Positions 25,393-33,842 of a DNA stretch of 55,382 nt are shown piece after piece. Each line of letters begins with the position of its first letter. The first letter of the stretch is position 1. The notes under the pieces are model-generated. The model worked only from the letters and a program-made list of their open reading frames with translations. It was not told the DNA's origin and did not search any database. The translations under genes were made by a program, and so were the position numbers. The stretch spans positions 1-55,382 of the forward strand of contig DVMQ01000010.1 in NCBI GenBank assembly GCA_018714895.1, in the 5' to 3' direction. Source of the stretch: Coprovicinus avistercoris (GTDB lineage: Bacteria > Actinomycetota > Coriobacteriia > Coriobacteriales > Atopobiaceae).

Positions 25393-26844
25393 CTACTCGG
25401 TAAACGTTGCCGCGCGCTCCGCCTCGACGTCGCGTCCGAGACGCTCAAACTTGTGCTCCTCAACCGAATCAAGCCCCTGATAGGGGTCGTGGCGCTTCTT
25501 GAACATCTCGTCGTCCTCGTCGCGCCACAGACGTTCCGCCACAGGTTTCCACTCCTCGGCAACCGCAACGGTCTTCTCACGCAGTTCTTCGGGCGTCTCA
25601 GGCTCCACCAGATCCGTTCCATGTGCACCCGATTCGGCAACCATGCGACCTAACTCATCGGGATTCTCAAGCATGGGACAGGGGCGCAGCAAATTCTCAT
25701 TGAAGGGCTGCCCTTCGTAATACTTGATGAAGAGTGGGCTCTTAAGAGCATCAAGCAGACTCACATCGTGAATGTTCGCGTTGGAGTAGTGGATGAATAC
25801 ACATGGCTCCACATCGCCTGCTGCATTAATGTGCAGATAGCGGCGACCACCAGCAATACATCCACCCACAAATTCACCATCGTTTTGGAAGTCAAGCGTA
25901 AAAAGCGGTTTCTTGTGGCGCATCTCACGAATAAAGCGATACATGTGTTCGCGCTGCTCAGCAGTAGGCATAAGATCCGCCGTTGCACCCTTACCCACCG
26001 GCATGAAGTAGAAGAACCAGCAGAAAAGCGCTCCTTGCTCGATCATCCAGTCCATGTACTCCTCGGTTGCAACAGCGTCGGCATTTGCGCTCGTCCAACA
26101 GCACGAGATGCCAAACGGTAGCTGGCGCTCACGCAGAAGCTCCATGGCATGCATGATCTTGGCATACGTACCTTTGCCACGACGTTCGTCAGTCGTTGCC
26201 TCGGTTCCCTCGGCACTAATGGCGGGCACGAAATTTGCCACGCGAATCATTTCGTCGCAAAACGCCTCATCGATGAGCGTAGCGTTGGTGAAGCAGAGGA
26301 AAACGCAATCCGGGTACTTCTCACAAATTTTGATAAGGTCGGCCTTGCGCACCATGGGCTCACCACCCGTATAGATGTAGATATGCGTGCCCAACTCGCG
26401 ACCCTGGTCGATAATCGAGCAGATATCTTCGTAGGTGAGGTTGAGCTTGTGGCCGTACTCAGCAGCCCAGCAACCGGTGCAATGTAAGTTGCAAGCACTT
26501 GTAGGGTCGAGAAGAATCGCCCACGGGATATTGCACTGCTCACGCTCACGAGACTTCTGCTGAACAGGCCATGCAAGTAGGTTGGCGTCCACAATGAGCG
26601 TCTTAAGCAAGCGCGAACGCATTGCAGGATTCAGGCGAAAGGCACGCATGATAAGTTCGTACCAATTGCTGTGCTCCTTGATTGCGCTTCCAATTACTGC
26701 ACGCTGCGTCGGAAACACCGAGTCCGGCACTGCTTTATTGACAAGATCCATGATCTGTGGAATGTGTTTCTCTGGGTTATTGTCGAGGTAATCGATAAGT
26801 TTGTTGAGCGCCGCGCGTTCAGCGGCTTGGGTAACAGATGCCAT
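25393..26844 (-). CDS. Radical SAM protein with C-terminal auxiliary Cys region
   Basis: A 483-residue radical SAM enzyme. After a helical N-terminal domain (residues about 1-105) comes the cluster motif CNLHCTGC (CX3CX2C, about residue 117) within LLDPTSACNLHCTGCWAAEYG. A GGEP motif (YTGGEPMVRKADL) and a TIM-barrel core follow. Cysteines further on (GGCIAGGRRYLHINAAGDVEPCVFIHYSN) resemble a SPASM-type auxiliary site. The C-terminal 100 residues are charged and helical. The substrate is unknown. The chosen ATG (26842-26844) has AAAGGA upstream; the longer in-frame extension lacks one. A promoter candidate lies at 27008-27035. No precursor peptide gene is visible next to it. Confidence 0.88.
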   Translation of the reverse strand: MASVTQAAERAALNKLIDYLDNNPEKHIPQIMDLVNKAVPDSVFPTQRAVIGSAIKEHSNWYELIMRAFRLNPAMRSRLLKTLIVDANLLAWPVQQKSREREQCNIPWAILLDPTSACNLHCTGCWAAEYGHKLNLTYEDICSIIDQGRELGTHIYIYTGGEPMVRKADLIKICEKYPDCVFLCFTNATLIDEAFCDEMIRVANFVPAISAEGTEATTDERRGKGTYAKIMHAMELLRERQLPFGISCCWTSANADAVATEEYMDWMIEQGALFCWFFYFMPVGKGATADLMPTAEQREHMYRFIREMRHKKPLFTLDFQNDGEFVGGCIAGGRRYLHINAAGDVEPCVFIHYSNANIHDVSLLDALKSPLFIKYYEGQPFNENLLRPCPMLENPDELGRMVAESGAHGTDLVEPETPEELREKTVAVAEEWKPVAERLWRDEDDEMFKKRHDPYQGLDSVEEHKFERLGRDVEAERAATFTE

Positions 26845-27007
26845 GGGATTCCTTTCGGCCGGGTTCGCTCGATTGGGATGAGGCGGTGACGAGATGGGTG
26901 GAACGGGATTTGGCCCGCTAGATGCCAAGTTGCCACGGCACTTGAAAGGATTCATACCCATTTATCTGCAATGATGCATACATTGATTGTGGTATGTTTG
27001 CTGGACA

Positions 27008-27035
27008 AGTATCGAATAATGATATGTTATGCCAA
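27008..27035 (-). promoter_or_regulatory. Candidate promoter of the radical SAM gene
   Basis: Minus-strand TTGGCA (27035-27030) and GATACT (27013-27008) separated by 16 bp, in a conspicuous AT-rich island (about 26950-27090) within a GC-rich neighbourhood. The resulting leader would be about 150 nt. Confidence 0.4.
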
Positions 27036-27270
27036 ATATTGCATATTAGTGATTTACATATTGAGTTATAAGCATTATCAGCGGAACTGTAACACAAGAG
27101 AACCGGGATGACGCTTTTGGTAGCTATCTCACGAATGATCATAGACGGTGCCACTACAGCTTGACCGTCCACTGTCCGCCTGCGGAATCTTTCGCAAGTA
27201 GGCTCTTGTCGCGCGCAAACCTGCTATGAGGTTGCGAAAACGCACCCGCTCAAGGGTGTTGAAACGAACA

Positions 27271-27312
27271 CGTCCCCAACCAACCCGTTCGTTCGTCCCT
27301 AACCAACCCGCT
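27271..27312. repeat. Interspersed 19-bp repeat, copies 1 and 2
   Basis: Tandem copies CGTCCCCAACCAACCCGTT (27271-27289) and CGTCCCTAACCAACCCGCT (27294-27312) with a 23-bp period. Related copies lie at 27669-27687 and 30430-30448, so the family brackets the 786-residue membrane protein gene. Confidence 0.75.
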
Positions 27313-27652
27313 CAGACGGCTAGGTGCACATCAAGCGCCTTTAGGCCCGCGGCAAGCCGTTCGGTATGGTGCTGCATGTGGTTTCCCGGGCCCACCACAA
27401 GGTCCACCGCGCACCCGCGCTCGCGCAGAACGGCCGCACACGCCTCCAGATCATCCTGAACGGTGCGCATGATGGACGCCCCGCAGCGGCTGTCACCACG
27501 TCAAAGGGATGTTCCGGCAGGTCAACCACATACACAACGGGCGCCTCAAGCCCGCCCGTGCCGAGAAGAACCTCGCACCCATCACGGTCAACATAGTCCA
27601 TCTGCCCCATCGCCTCTCGCCTTGCCTTGCGATACTTCCCACCATACACCAC
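27312..27652 (-). pseudogene. Frameshifted gene remnant, possibly the C-terminus of an alpha/beta-hydrolase-like protein
   Basis: Two minus-strand frames join at about 27473. The upstream part reads GQMDYVDRDGCEVLLGTGGLEAPVVYVVDLPEHPFDVV. The downstream part, starting from ATG 27472, reads MRTVQDDLEACAAVLRERGCAVDLVVGPGNHMQHHTERLAAGL (here split: the MRTVQDDLEAC start and the GNHMQHHTE motif are the landmarks). A GxxHxxxH-type end followed by a helix is typical of the final part of alpha/beta hydrolases. Codon-like composition is clear in both segments, but no single frame is intact and no N-terminus exists. Family identity is tentative. Confidence 0.4.
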
Positions 27653-27668
27653 GTGGGTGAAACGGCCC

Positions 27669-27687
27669 CGTCCCCAACTAACCCACT
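27669..27687. repeat. Interspersed 19-bp repeat, copy 3
   Basis: CGTCCCCAACTAACCCACT; two differences from the most common form. It is located 160 bp upstream of the 786-residue membrane protein. Confidence 0.7.
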
Positions 27688-27847
27688 GCCAAGCGTGCCA
27701 AGAAGCCTACCGTTAAAGGCGTTTTAATTGCCGCGCCTTGCACTATCCCTCCCTCGTCAGAGGGGTAGAATACAGCCATGGCTCAGCGCAGCGAGCCCAT
27801 CGTCGCGCTTTGGCCGATTGGAACTGGCATCAAAAAGGTCGACAGCC

Positions 27848-30208
27848 ATGGATTACACCGCGTTGGCACACGAAACGGCCGACAAGATTCTCGCCCTCAA
27901 AGACATGGAGGGCAGCGACGAAAAACGGAAACAAAAGGCGCGTGCCATTCTAGACGAGTACGTCATCACAAAGTATTTAAGCGAAGGCGACCATTCGCCA
28001 GAAACCGTACACGCAGCACGCCGTGAAGCGAGCCACTTCCTCACCACGTTCAACGTACTCGGTCCCGAAAGGGCTGCCAACGAGCTGCGGATAGCGGGCC
28101 CCAGACCGCCCGCACTCAAACAGGCGGAAAGCGCTGGAAACAGGGTGAAGAGCACCAAGGGCCAGGCGGCGAAAGCGGCGACCCAACAGCACGTCATCCC
28201 TCCGTCCGACCCCAAGCTGGCACATATCCTTGACCAATTTATGCAGGACGAAACCCAAGAGCAAAAAAGCGCAGATGGCGCAACGCCCGTAGCTCATGGG
28301 AGCACGGCAAGCGCTGCATCCGCAACCGGCGGCAGTGCGTCAAACGCAAGGGATGTAAGCAACGTGACGGCCATACCGGCAGCGCCCGCGTCGCGAGCGA
28401 AACGCAGCCTGGGCAGCATCCGCCGCGCCAAACCCGCCGACCCTAAAGAACCCTTCAATCCGCCTGCGATCACTGCGGGTTCGGTTGTAGGCTCTATCGT
28501 CGTGCGCCTGGGCATTCCGCTCGCCCTCGCCGCCGCCCTTCTCATGGGCACCCAAACGCGCTCTCTAGAATACGGCTTTTTCGGCGTCTGCTTTGCCGTC
28601 ACGACGGCAGTGGCAGCTTTGGGCTGGCTCGCCCATTGGTTCTACGCGAAATGGCGCATCGCCAACCAGGGAAACGACGACTTCAAGCCCGTCGCATGGA
28701 TATGCCGCTACGCGCTTACGCTGGTGGCGCTGTACGCCATAACCCTTGCTGCGCTCATGTTCTACCTAAACGCCGACCTTAACACGACCGAGGGAGTGGG
28801 CACGTTTTTCATATCCACCTTAGGGATGCTGTGGAACAGCGGGCTGCCCATATCCCTTGCACTGTTCGTGGCGGTGCACATTGCCAACCTGCGCTATATG
28901 CGCTGGTCGGCCGACATGGAGGCCAACGAAGCCCTCTGGTGGCTTGATGCCGGCGTGCGCATCGTGCGCGCACTGCTGTACGGCGCTGCCGTCATCGCTA
29001 TCGTTGCATCGGCCGTCTTGTTTGCGCCCATCTCGTACTTTGCGGGCGCGAGCGGCCTATTCAGCGGCGAGGTGACTCCCACGCCTCTCGAAGGCCCCTG
29101 GTGGAAGCTGGCTGCCACGATGATCGCACAGCTCGCGGGCGCGGGCACGCTGGGTGTCATCGTCCTCATGATGATTGTGTACACCATCTGGCGGCGCGGC
29201 AGCCTGTGGCTCAAGGTGCAGGGCGACCGTGAGATTCAGCGCCAGGAGGACGAAAGGCTGCAAGCCTTGCAGGTGGCACAGGCATTAGACGTTCCTGTGC
29301 CCAATTTCAAGCCCATCGTGCGCAGCATGAAAACCACGGTGCAGGAACGCGTATTCGGGCTTGTAGTAGCGCTTATCCTCATCGTGCTGGGCGTGGCGCT
29401 GTTCGCCACCCTATTCTCGCTCATTCAGCCCAATCCCGCCCTGCGCGTCAACATGCTTTTCTACCTGCCGTGGACGCTGCTCACATCAAGCCCCGCCCTT
29501 CCCCTTGCTGCCGTGTTGAGCGGCGGCGCTTCGCTGCTGTTGGCGGCTGAATCGCAATGGTACCAGGCCACCGAGCTGAAACATGATTTTATCAACTGGC
29601 TCACCAAGGTCATCGTTGTCCTGGCCGTTATCGCAAGCATCGGACTTGCGGTATATGCGGTGTATCGGGCGCAGATGAATACAAACATAATCGGCGTGGC
29701 GGTTACCCAGTTCCAGGAGGCGCTGATGACGCCCAACATATGGACGCTTCTCGCGCAAACGGTGGTACGCACCGTGTTCCTAATCGTGATGGCATGCATC
29801 GCGCTCGTTGTCATTGTGCTTGCGATTGCCGTTTTGGCGGGCGGCGGGGGCGGCTCTACCGCAGGCGCTGGCGCTGGTGGCGGAGGCGGCGGTTATGCGG
29901 GCGGCGGCTCCAGCTTCGGCAGCAGTAGCGATTCCAAGCGTCAATCCGTCAACGACCGCTATGGGCGCAAGCTGGTGGAGGTGGAGGATTCCGTCCTCTT
30001 TGGCACCTCGGTCAAAGACCGTCACGGTGGCAAGATTGGCTCCGCGACCACAAACTGGGATGGTAGCACGCGCGTCACCATCGGCAACGATGTATACCGC
30101 GTGCGCGATGCCCCGTTCTCAAGCGACAAGATTGTGGAGAAGAACGGCGAAGAGGTGGGGCGCATCCGCGACAGCGGCTTGGGCGACGACCGCTTCTACA
30201 ACAAATAG
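27848..30208 (+). CDS. Large polytopic membrane protein with Gly-rich linker and C-terminal domain, function unknown
   Basis: 786 residues from the ATG at 27848 (AAAAGGTC upstream; a longer in-frame extension lacks family-like sequence). The N-terminal 85 residues are a helical cytoplasmic domain (DYTALAHETADKILALKDME...). An Ala/Ser-rich low-complexity linker (about 85-210) follows, then roughly ten to twelve transmembrane helices (about 215-670). A Gly-rich stretch (about 672-700) precedes a C-terminal 85-residue domain with short repeated strands (DRYGRKLVEVEDSVLFG, KDRHGGKIGSATTNWDG). That domain resembles 3-stranded beta repeats but matches nothing I can name. High GC content and flanking 19-bp repeats suggest horizontal acquisition. 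Confidence 0.75.
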   Translation: MDYTALAHETADKILALKDMEGSDEKRKQKARAILDEYVITKYLSEGDHSPETVHAARREASHFLTTFNVLGPERAANELRIAGPRPPALKQAESAGNRVKSTKGQAAKAATQQHVIPPSDPKLAHILDQFMQDETQEQKSADGATPVAHGSTASAASATGGSASNARDVSNVTAIPAAPASRAKRSLGSIRRAKPADPKEPFNPPAITAGSVVGSIVVRLGIPLALAAALLMGTQTRSLEYGFFGVCFAVTTAVAALGWLAHWFYAKWRIANQGNDDFKPVAWICRYALTLVALYAITLAALMFYLNADLNTTEGVGTFFISTLGMLWNSGLPISLALFVAVHIANLRYMRWSADMEANEALWWLDAGVRIVRALLYGAAVIAIVASAVLFAPISYFAGASGLFSGEVTPTPLEGPWWKLAATMIAQLAGAGTLGVIVLMMIVYTIWRRGSLWLKVQGDREIQRQEDERLQALQVAQALDVPVPNFKPIVRSMKTTVQERVFGLVVALILIVLGVALFATLFSLIQPNPALRVNMLFYLPWTLLTSSPALPLAAVLSGGASLLLAAESQWYQATELKHDFINWLTKVIVVLAVIASIGLAVYAVYRAQMNTNIIGVAVTQFQEALMTPNIWTLLAQTVVRTVFLIVMACIALVVIVLAIAVLAGGGGGSTAGAGAGGGGGGYAGGGSSFGSSSDSKRQSVNDRYGRKLVEVEDSVLFGTSVKDRHGGKIGSATTNWDGSTRVTIGNDVYRVRDAPFSSDKIVEKNGEEVGRIRDSGLGDDRFYNK

Positions 30209-30401
30209 CACAAACCTGGTGGGTTCCTCCTGGGTAATTGGCAACCGACGGTGGCATCGAGCTGCGCCGCAAAAGGCATACCGTCATAGGTGAGGCAGCG
30301 GTTGAAGATATCCTCAAGGCGCCCGCCACGCTCTTCCTGGCAAGGTTTCCTGCGGAACAGTTCAAGTACGCTCGAGTTGCCGCGGCGGTACAGGGTCGTC
30401 G

Positions 30402-30605
30402 TCACCTTGATAATGGGTTGAAATGAACCCGTCCCCAACCAACCCGCTCGCTGCCGCCCAGCACCATGCATATTGAAATGATGGAGGCAGGCAGAGGCTT
30501 CTTGATAGCGAGAAGGTAACTCTGTGCCGCGAACGCAACCACAACCGTCGCCGCGACCGGCACTGTAGCCGCCGCAGCAAGACAGTACTTCTCAATGGCA
30601 CGCAC
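30402..30605 (-). pseudogene. Truncated hydrophobic ORF, probable transporter fragment
   Basis: A 67-codon frame from a GTG with one clear transmembrane segment (LAAAATVPVAATVVVAFAA) and the sequence SYLLAIKKPLPASIISICM, after which it runs into the 19-bp repeat at 30430-30448. The amphipathic step after the helix is reminiscent of MATE-type efflux proteins, but that is weak. Together with the MarR-like fragment just upstream it may be what is left of a regulator-transporter operon. Confidence 0.3.
30430..30448. repeat. Interspersed 19-bp repeat, copy 4
   Basis: CGTCCCCAACCAACCCGCT, on the same strand as copies 1-3 and about 220 bp after the end of the 786-residue membrane protein gene. It lies inside the truncated transporter-like ORF. 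Confidence 0.75.
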
Positions 30606-30617
30606 CGGTGTTGATGA

Positions 30618-30887
30618 TCATGCGTCCTCCTCGAGCTTGAGGTCCGGGTCGTCAATGAGGCGGATGAGGTTCTCGGTGAAGCGACGCGAAAGCGAGACAA
30701 GTGCCTCTTGCTCCTCGGGCGCAAGCGTGGCCATGGCTTCATCCTCGGCACGCGTGATGCACCGAACCATATCGTGCGACCATTTGCCATAAGAGCCTGG
30801 TTGTAAAGCTCCATGCCTTATACCATTGCATACGCCATGAGGATTAAAAGACGATGTGCTGTACCCGGGATCTGGGCATATTCCCAC
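30618..30887 (-). pseudogene. MarR-like regulator fragment (C-terminal helices)
   Basis: An 89-codon frame. The last 50 residues, VRCITRAEDEAMATLAPEEQEALVSLS and on to a charged helix, look like the C-terminal dimerisation helices of a MarR-family repressor. The winged-helix DNA-binding part is absent and replaced by non-family sequence (GYSTSSFNPHGVCNGIRHG). It is therefore read as a remnant. The stop overlaps an ATG (ATGA) of a 9-codon frame, as if a coupled downstream gene once existed. Confidence 0.4.
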
Positions 30888-31009
30888 TTACTACGCCCAG
30901 TCCTCACAAGCAAAAGGAACGCGCTGCGGAAGGGCAATTGGCCTTATGCCTTCTCGCAGCGCGTTGAGGTTACCAATGGTGGCGCACAGACACGTGTGAA
31001 CCGTCAAAT
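30888..31009 (-). terminator. Large hairpin downstream of the EFR1-type gene
   Basis: The region between the MarR-like fragment and the EFR1-type gene holds a perfect 11-bp inverted repeat AACGCGCTGCG / CGCAGCGCGTT (30918-30928 and 30955-30965). An inner AAGG/CCTT pair is also present. On the minus strand it is followed by TTCCTTTTGCTT, consistent with a terminator for the gene ending at 31010. No gene is seen in this stretch. Confidence 0.6.
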
Positions 31010-31795
31010 CTATGTATGATTGGATCTCTTGACCTTCGATGCTGAGAATGCTCGTTTGAAGGTGTAGCGCGGAAGACCGACGCTGTGCTTGCCATATTCG
31101 ATCGCCTCTTTGGGACAGCAGTTAATACAAGCCATACAGTGGGTGCAGTCGTTGCCCCAAACAGGAGTGCCGTCCTCGAGATGAATGTTGGCTAGCGGAC
31201 ACGCGTGGACGCACATACCGCACGATATGCAAGCGTCGGTAACACGGAACTTCGTCGCATGGACAGTTGTCGGATAGAACAAGTCATTCACGATACCGCT
31301 TCTCAGCCGATCCACAAGCGAAGGATTCTTCTCGGGTAGATCGTTGCCTGCCTTGATGCATTCAATAACGCGATCTATTGCAGGCTCGGCAGCGTCGATG
31401 ATGTGCTTCGCCTCCGTGGGAGCGGGCGTGGTGAACAGCGCAATGTAGTTCTCTGGCATGATGATGCCTGCACAGCCCCGGTACATCAATCCCTTCTTCG
31501 CGCACAGACGCTCGAGGTACGCTCCGGCGTTGCCAATGCTCCCGGCACAGGTCATTACAAAGTAGACGCCCGCAGGTGCCGTAATCGGTGTGCGCTCTAT
31601 CAACGACTTAATAATTCGCGGGATGCGCCAGGCATATGTCGGCGTCACTAGCACAAGCGGAGTCTTGGACGTTATGGGCGAGAAATCTTCATCGCGAATC
31701 CTGTCGAAAAGATCGAGGCGCTCGTCGCCCAACCCATCGGCTATCCGTTTCGCGACGTATCCACTGTTACCCGTTGCGGAAAAATACAGAATCAT
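31010..31795 (-). CDS. EFR1-type flavodoxin/ferredoxin fusion protein
   Basis: A 261-residue redox protein. The N-terminal flavodoxin-like domain begins MILYFSATGNSGYVAKRI, with the phosphate-binding loop SATGNS. The C-terminal domain carries two 4Fe-4S motifs, CISCGMCVHACP and CTHCMACINCCP, each CX2CX2CX3C(P). Such proteins are thought to shuttle electrons in anaerobes; the physiological partner is unknown. The chosen ATG (31793-31795) has AGAGGAG at ideal spacing, so the 64-codon upstream extension is rejected. Two full clusters and an intact flavin loop suggest it is functional. Confidence 0.9.
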   Translation of the reverse strand: MILYFSATGNSGYVAKRIADGLGDERLDLFDRIRDEDFSPITSKTPLVLVTPTYAWRIPRIIKSLIERTPITAPAGVYFVMTCAGSIGNAGAYLERLCAKKGLMYRGCAGIIMPENYIALFTTPAPTEAKHIIDAAEPAIDRVIECIKAGNDLPEKNPSLVDRLRSGIVNDLFYPTTVHATKFRVTDACISCGMCVHACPLANIHLEDGTPVWGNDCTHCMACINCCPKEAIEYGKHSVGLPRYTFKRAFSASKVKRSNHT

Positions 31796-31881
31796 GACCG
31801 CTCCTCTGACGACACGTATCCGTATCGTACCCTCTGCCAGGGCACCGCAACCGGCAGGGACGATGCGCCCGAGCTCAGCCC

Positions 31882-33117
31882 CTAGCGAGCAAGTGCCTTC
31901 AGCTTGCGGATGCCCGACTCGAAGCAATCCGCCATGAACTCGATCGAAGCTTCTGATATGCCGTCTGCCCGAGCTATCCTGCGCCATCCTCCCATCACGC
32001 GTGCCATGCGAGCCGCGACAGCACGGGCCGCCGCACCATCTAGCCTGAAGTACTCGCGCACCGCGAGTGCGACTTCCGGTTCCGCCTCGCGATTATCGAA
32101 ATCGAGGCCGGTCGCCAGGTACTTCCGCTCCGAGCCCGGCGTGGGGTTGACGTCGAACGCCGGCGACAGCCGCCAGCCCGCGCGTTCGCGCAGGAACCCG
32201 TAATTCCTGAGATGGTTATCCGTGTTACCCACCGCGCAAGAGAAGAGCGCCCGAGTCCAAAGCTCGTGCAGGTCGTTCGTCGGTCTCGACCCTTCTTCCT
32301 CGATGAATTCGGCAAGCTCGAGATATGAATACCTTCCCCCATCCTCTCCCTGCACAGCGGTCAGGCCGCTGATGTAGGGCACTCGCACACTGCCGTTCCG
32401 GTCAAACCGTCGCATGAGGAGCACCGCGCGTGTGCCGATGCGCAGGAGACGCGAAGCGGGGACGGACATCCCTAGCTCCGCCATGAGCCGCAGGGCGACA
32501 TGCTCCCAAGCGCACACATCGTCCAACGCCCCCTCGTCCGCTTTGGGGAACTTCGCAATGCATAGGCACCCCTGCTCGTCGCGAATGGACGCCTTCGGCC
32601 GTGCCCCGCCTAAACTTGAACCCGCTGCAAGCAAATCACGAATGTCGGCATTCATATCCTTGGACGCCCGATCTGCCGCATCGAGCAGTACTGGTATGCT
32701 CGTCTCGCGTGGCACTCCATCGCTCACCGGCGAGAGCGCCTCGCCGGCATCATTCCAGATGCGCAGCGCCCCCTGTCGAGCCTCGTCATTGACACCCGCA
32801 AGCATATCCGCCTCGAAGAGCGTGCGCGGAGTCCGTCGCTCATCGCGCGCGCGGGAACGTTCTGCTCTAAGCATTAGGTTGCGTCCCCATCTATCGGGCA
32901 TGCAGTCCTCGAACGCGCGCAACTGCCGCAGTCCCGAGGAGTGGAACGACCCCGCACCGAGCGGCATATCGGGTGCAAGCGAGAACGAGCGCGGATCATT
33001 GAGATATGAAGGGTCATACGAGAACGTTACCGTCTCATCCCCATGACGCACGTTTTGATACAGCCTGCCGGCCAAAACATCCTCGCCAGCGATTTGAACG
33101 GTTACATCAAACTCCAT
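31882..33117 (-). CDS. hipA: HipA-family serine/threonine kinase toxin
   Basis: A 411-residue HipA-type kinase. The N-terminal subdomain (residues about 1-110) contains the DCMPDRWGRNLM segment typical of HipA N1. The core has a Gly-rich nucleotide loop AAGSSLGGARPKASI, the conserved KFPK lysine region, the catalytic loop GNTDNHLRNYGFL and the metal-binding FDVNP. In E. coli HipA phosphorylates glutamyl-tRNA synthetase and induces dormancy; the target here is unknown. It lies 4 bp after the hipB-like gene and has its own GAGAGGGTG ribosome binding site. Catalytic residues look intact. Confidence 0.9.
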   Translation of the reverse strand: MEFDVTVQIAGEDVLAGRLYQNVRHGDETVTFSYDPSYLNDPRSFSLAPDMPLGAGSFHSSGLRQLRAFEDCMPDRWGRNLMLRAERSRARDERRTPRTLFEADMLAGVNDEARQGALRIWNDAGEALSPVSDGVPRETSIPVLLDAADRASKDMNADIRDLLAAGSSLGGARPKASIRDEQGCLCIAKFPKADEGALDDVCAWEHVALRLMAELGMSVPASRLLRIGTRAVLLMRRFDRNGSVRVPYISGLTAVQGEDGGRYSYLELAEFIEEEGSRPTNDLHELWTRALFSCAVGNTDNHLRNYGFLRERAGWRLSPAFDVNPTPGSERKYLATGLDFDNREAEPEVALAVREYFRLDGAAARAVAARMARVMGGWRRIARADGISEASIEFMADCFESGIRKLKALAR

Positions 33118-33121
33118 CCCG

Positions 33122-33418
33122 TCACCCTCTCACGCGCTTGGGTACGTCCTGTTCCGCTCGCGCCCGACCAATGGGCGTGCGTAGGGGATCCGTTGCCCCC
33201 ACGATGCCGTCAAGCATGCCCAAGATGCGGGCGACACGCAAAAAGTTCTCGAACGTACCCGCCCCCTCGCTCAGGAGCTTGCGCACAGTCGGCACAGACA
33301 AGTTCGCACGCTCTGCCAACAGTTCCATCGTGATACGCTGCTGACGGCGCGCGAGATCGAGATGTGCCGCGACCTGGCGCATAGCGCGCCAGACCGGAAT
33401 GGGAGTGCGGCCTGCCAT
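33122..33418 (-). CDS. hipB: HipB-like XRE-family antitoxin/repressor
   Basis: A 98-residue protein with a helix-turn-helix: LDLARRQQRITMELLAERANLSVPTVRKLLSEGAG. It lies directly upstream of hipA and is the expected antitoxin and repressor. Two palindromes in its leader (33427-33450 and about 33462-33477) are the likely binding sites; the first abuts the AGGAG ribosome binding site, so binding would also mask translation. Confidence 0.88.
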   Translation of the reverse strand: MAGRTPIPVWRAMRQVAAHLDLARRQQRITMELLAERANLSVPTVRKLLSEGAGTFENFLRVARILGMLDGIVGATDPLRTPIGRARAEQDVPKRVRG

Positions 33419-33426
33419 GATGCTCC

Positions 33427-33477
33427 TTACAGAAAGATTTATTTCTGTAAGATAGTATAAAAGAAAGATTTATTTCT
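33427..33477. promoter_or_regulatory. Two HipB-type operator palindromes
   Basis: TTACAGAAA-GATTTA-TTTCTGTAA (33427-33450, perfect 9-bp arms) and AGAAA-GATTTA-TTTCT (33462-33477) share arms and the same 6-bp spacer. Their centres are 31 bp apart, about three helical turns. A TATACT -10 candidate on the minus strand (33459-33454) lies between them. Confidence 0.7.
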
Positions 33478-33580
33478 ATAATGCGATTCTCTTGATACCG
33501 CGAGTATCGCCCCCCACCCTTGGGCGGGATGCTCGCCGCGCTGATAAATATGATGTCAGTCGCGTTTTGTCAGAATGCAT

Positions 33581-33796
33581 TTATTTTTTGGAGTGGCGAA
33601 CGATAGCGTAGACCAGCCACTCCACCACTAAAACCCCAAGGTAAAAGATCGTCCATATCGCAAAGCTGATAAGTTTCACCTCTGGTGTCTGCACAGCCCC
33701 ATGCCCGTCTACCGGCCGCAAAAAAAGAAAAACGCTAAAGCAGACGAAAAGAACAAGCTGAACGATTTGTACAATTTTCCATCCATTTGTCTTCAT
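33581..33796 (-). CDS. Small two-helix membrane protein (DUF3923-like)
   Basis: 71 residues with two transmembrane helices (about 8-27 and 45-65) linked by RPVDGHGAVQTPEVKLISFA. That linker and size resemble DUF3923-type proteins of Firmicutes; I make this call from memory of the pattern and hold it loosely. The ATG at 33794-33796 is preceded by GGGAG at good spacing; the 8-codon longer version is not. No function is known. It is probably co-oriented with the methyltransferase gene upstream, across a 46-bp gap. Confidence 0.65.
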   Translation of the reverse strand: MKTNGWKIVQIVQLVLFVCFSVFLFLRPVDGHGAVQTPEVKLISFAIWTIFYLGVLVVEWLVYAIVRHSKK

Positions 33797-33842
33797 ACTG
33801 CCATCTCCCACAACATACATCCGGTAACGATTGAGAATCGCC

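Noticed and set aside
25285..25653. Plus-strand ORF across the tandem repeats
   Set aside because: The repeat happens to be open in this frame (33 bp = 11 codons), but there is no ribosome binding site and the rest is antisense to the radical SAM gene.
30196..30471. Minus-strand ORF of 91 codons, considered as a RAYT transposase
   Set aside because: The translation lacks the HUH-type His motif and catalytic Tyr context of REP-associated transposases; no other family is recognisable.
31796..31987. 64-codon extension of the EFR1-type protein
   Set aside because: The flavodoxin fold starts at the internal ATG with AGAGGAG upstream; the extension overlaps the end of hipA and looks non-coding.
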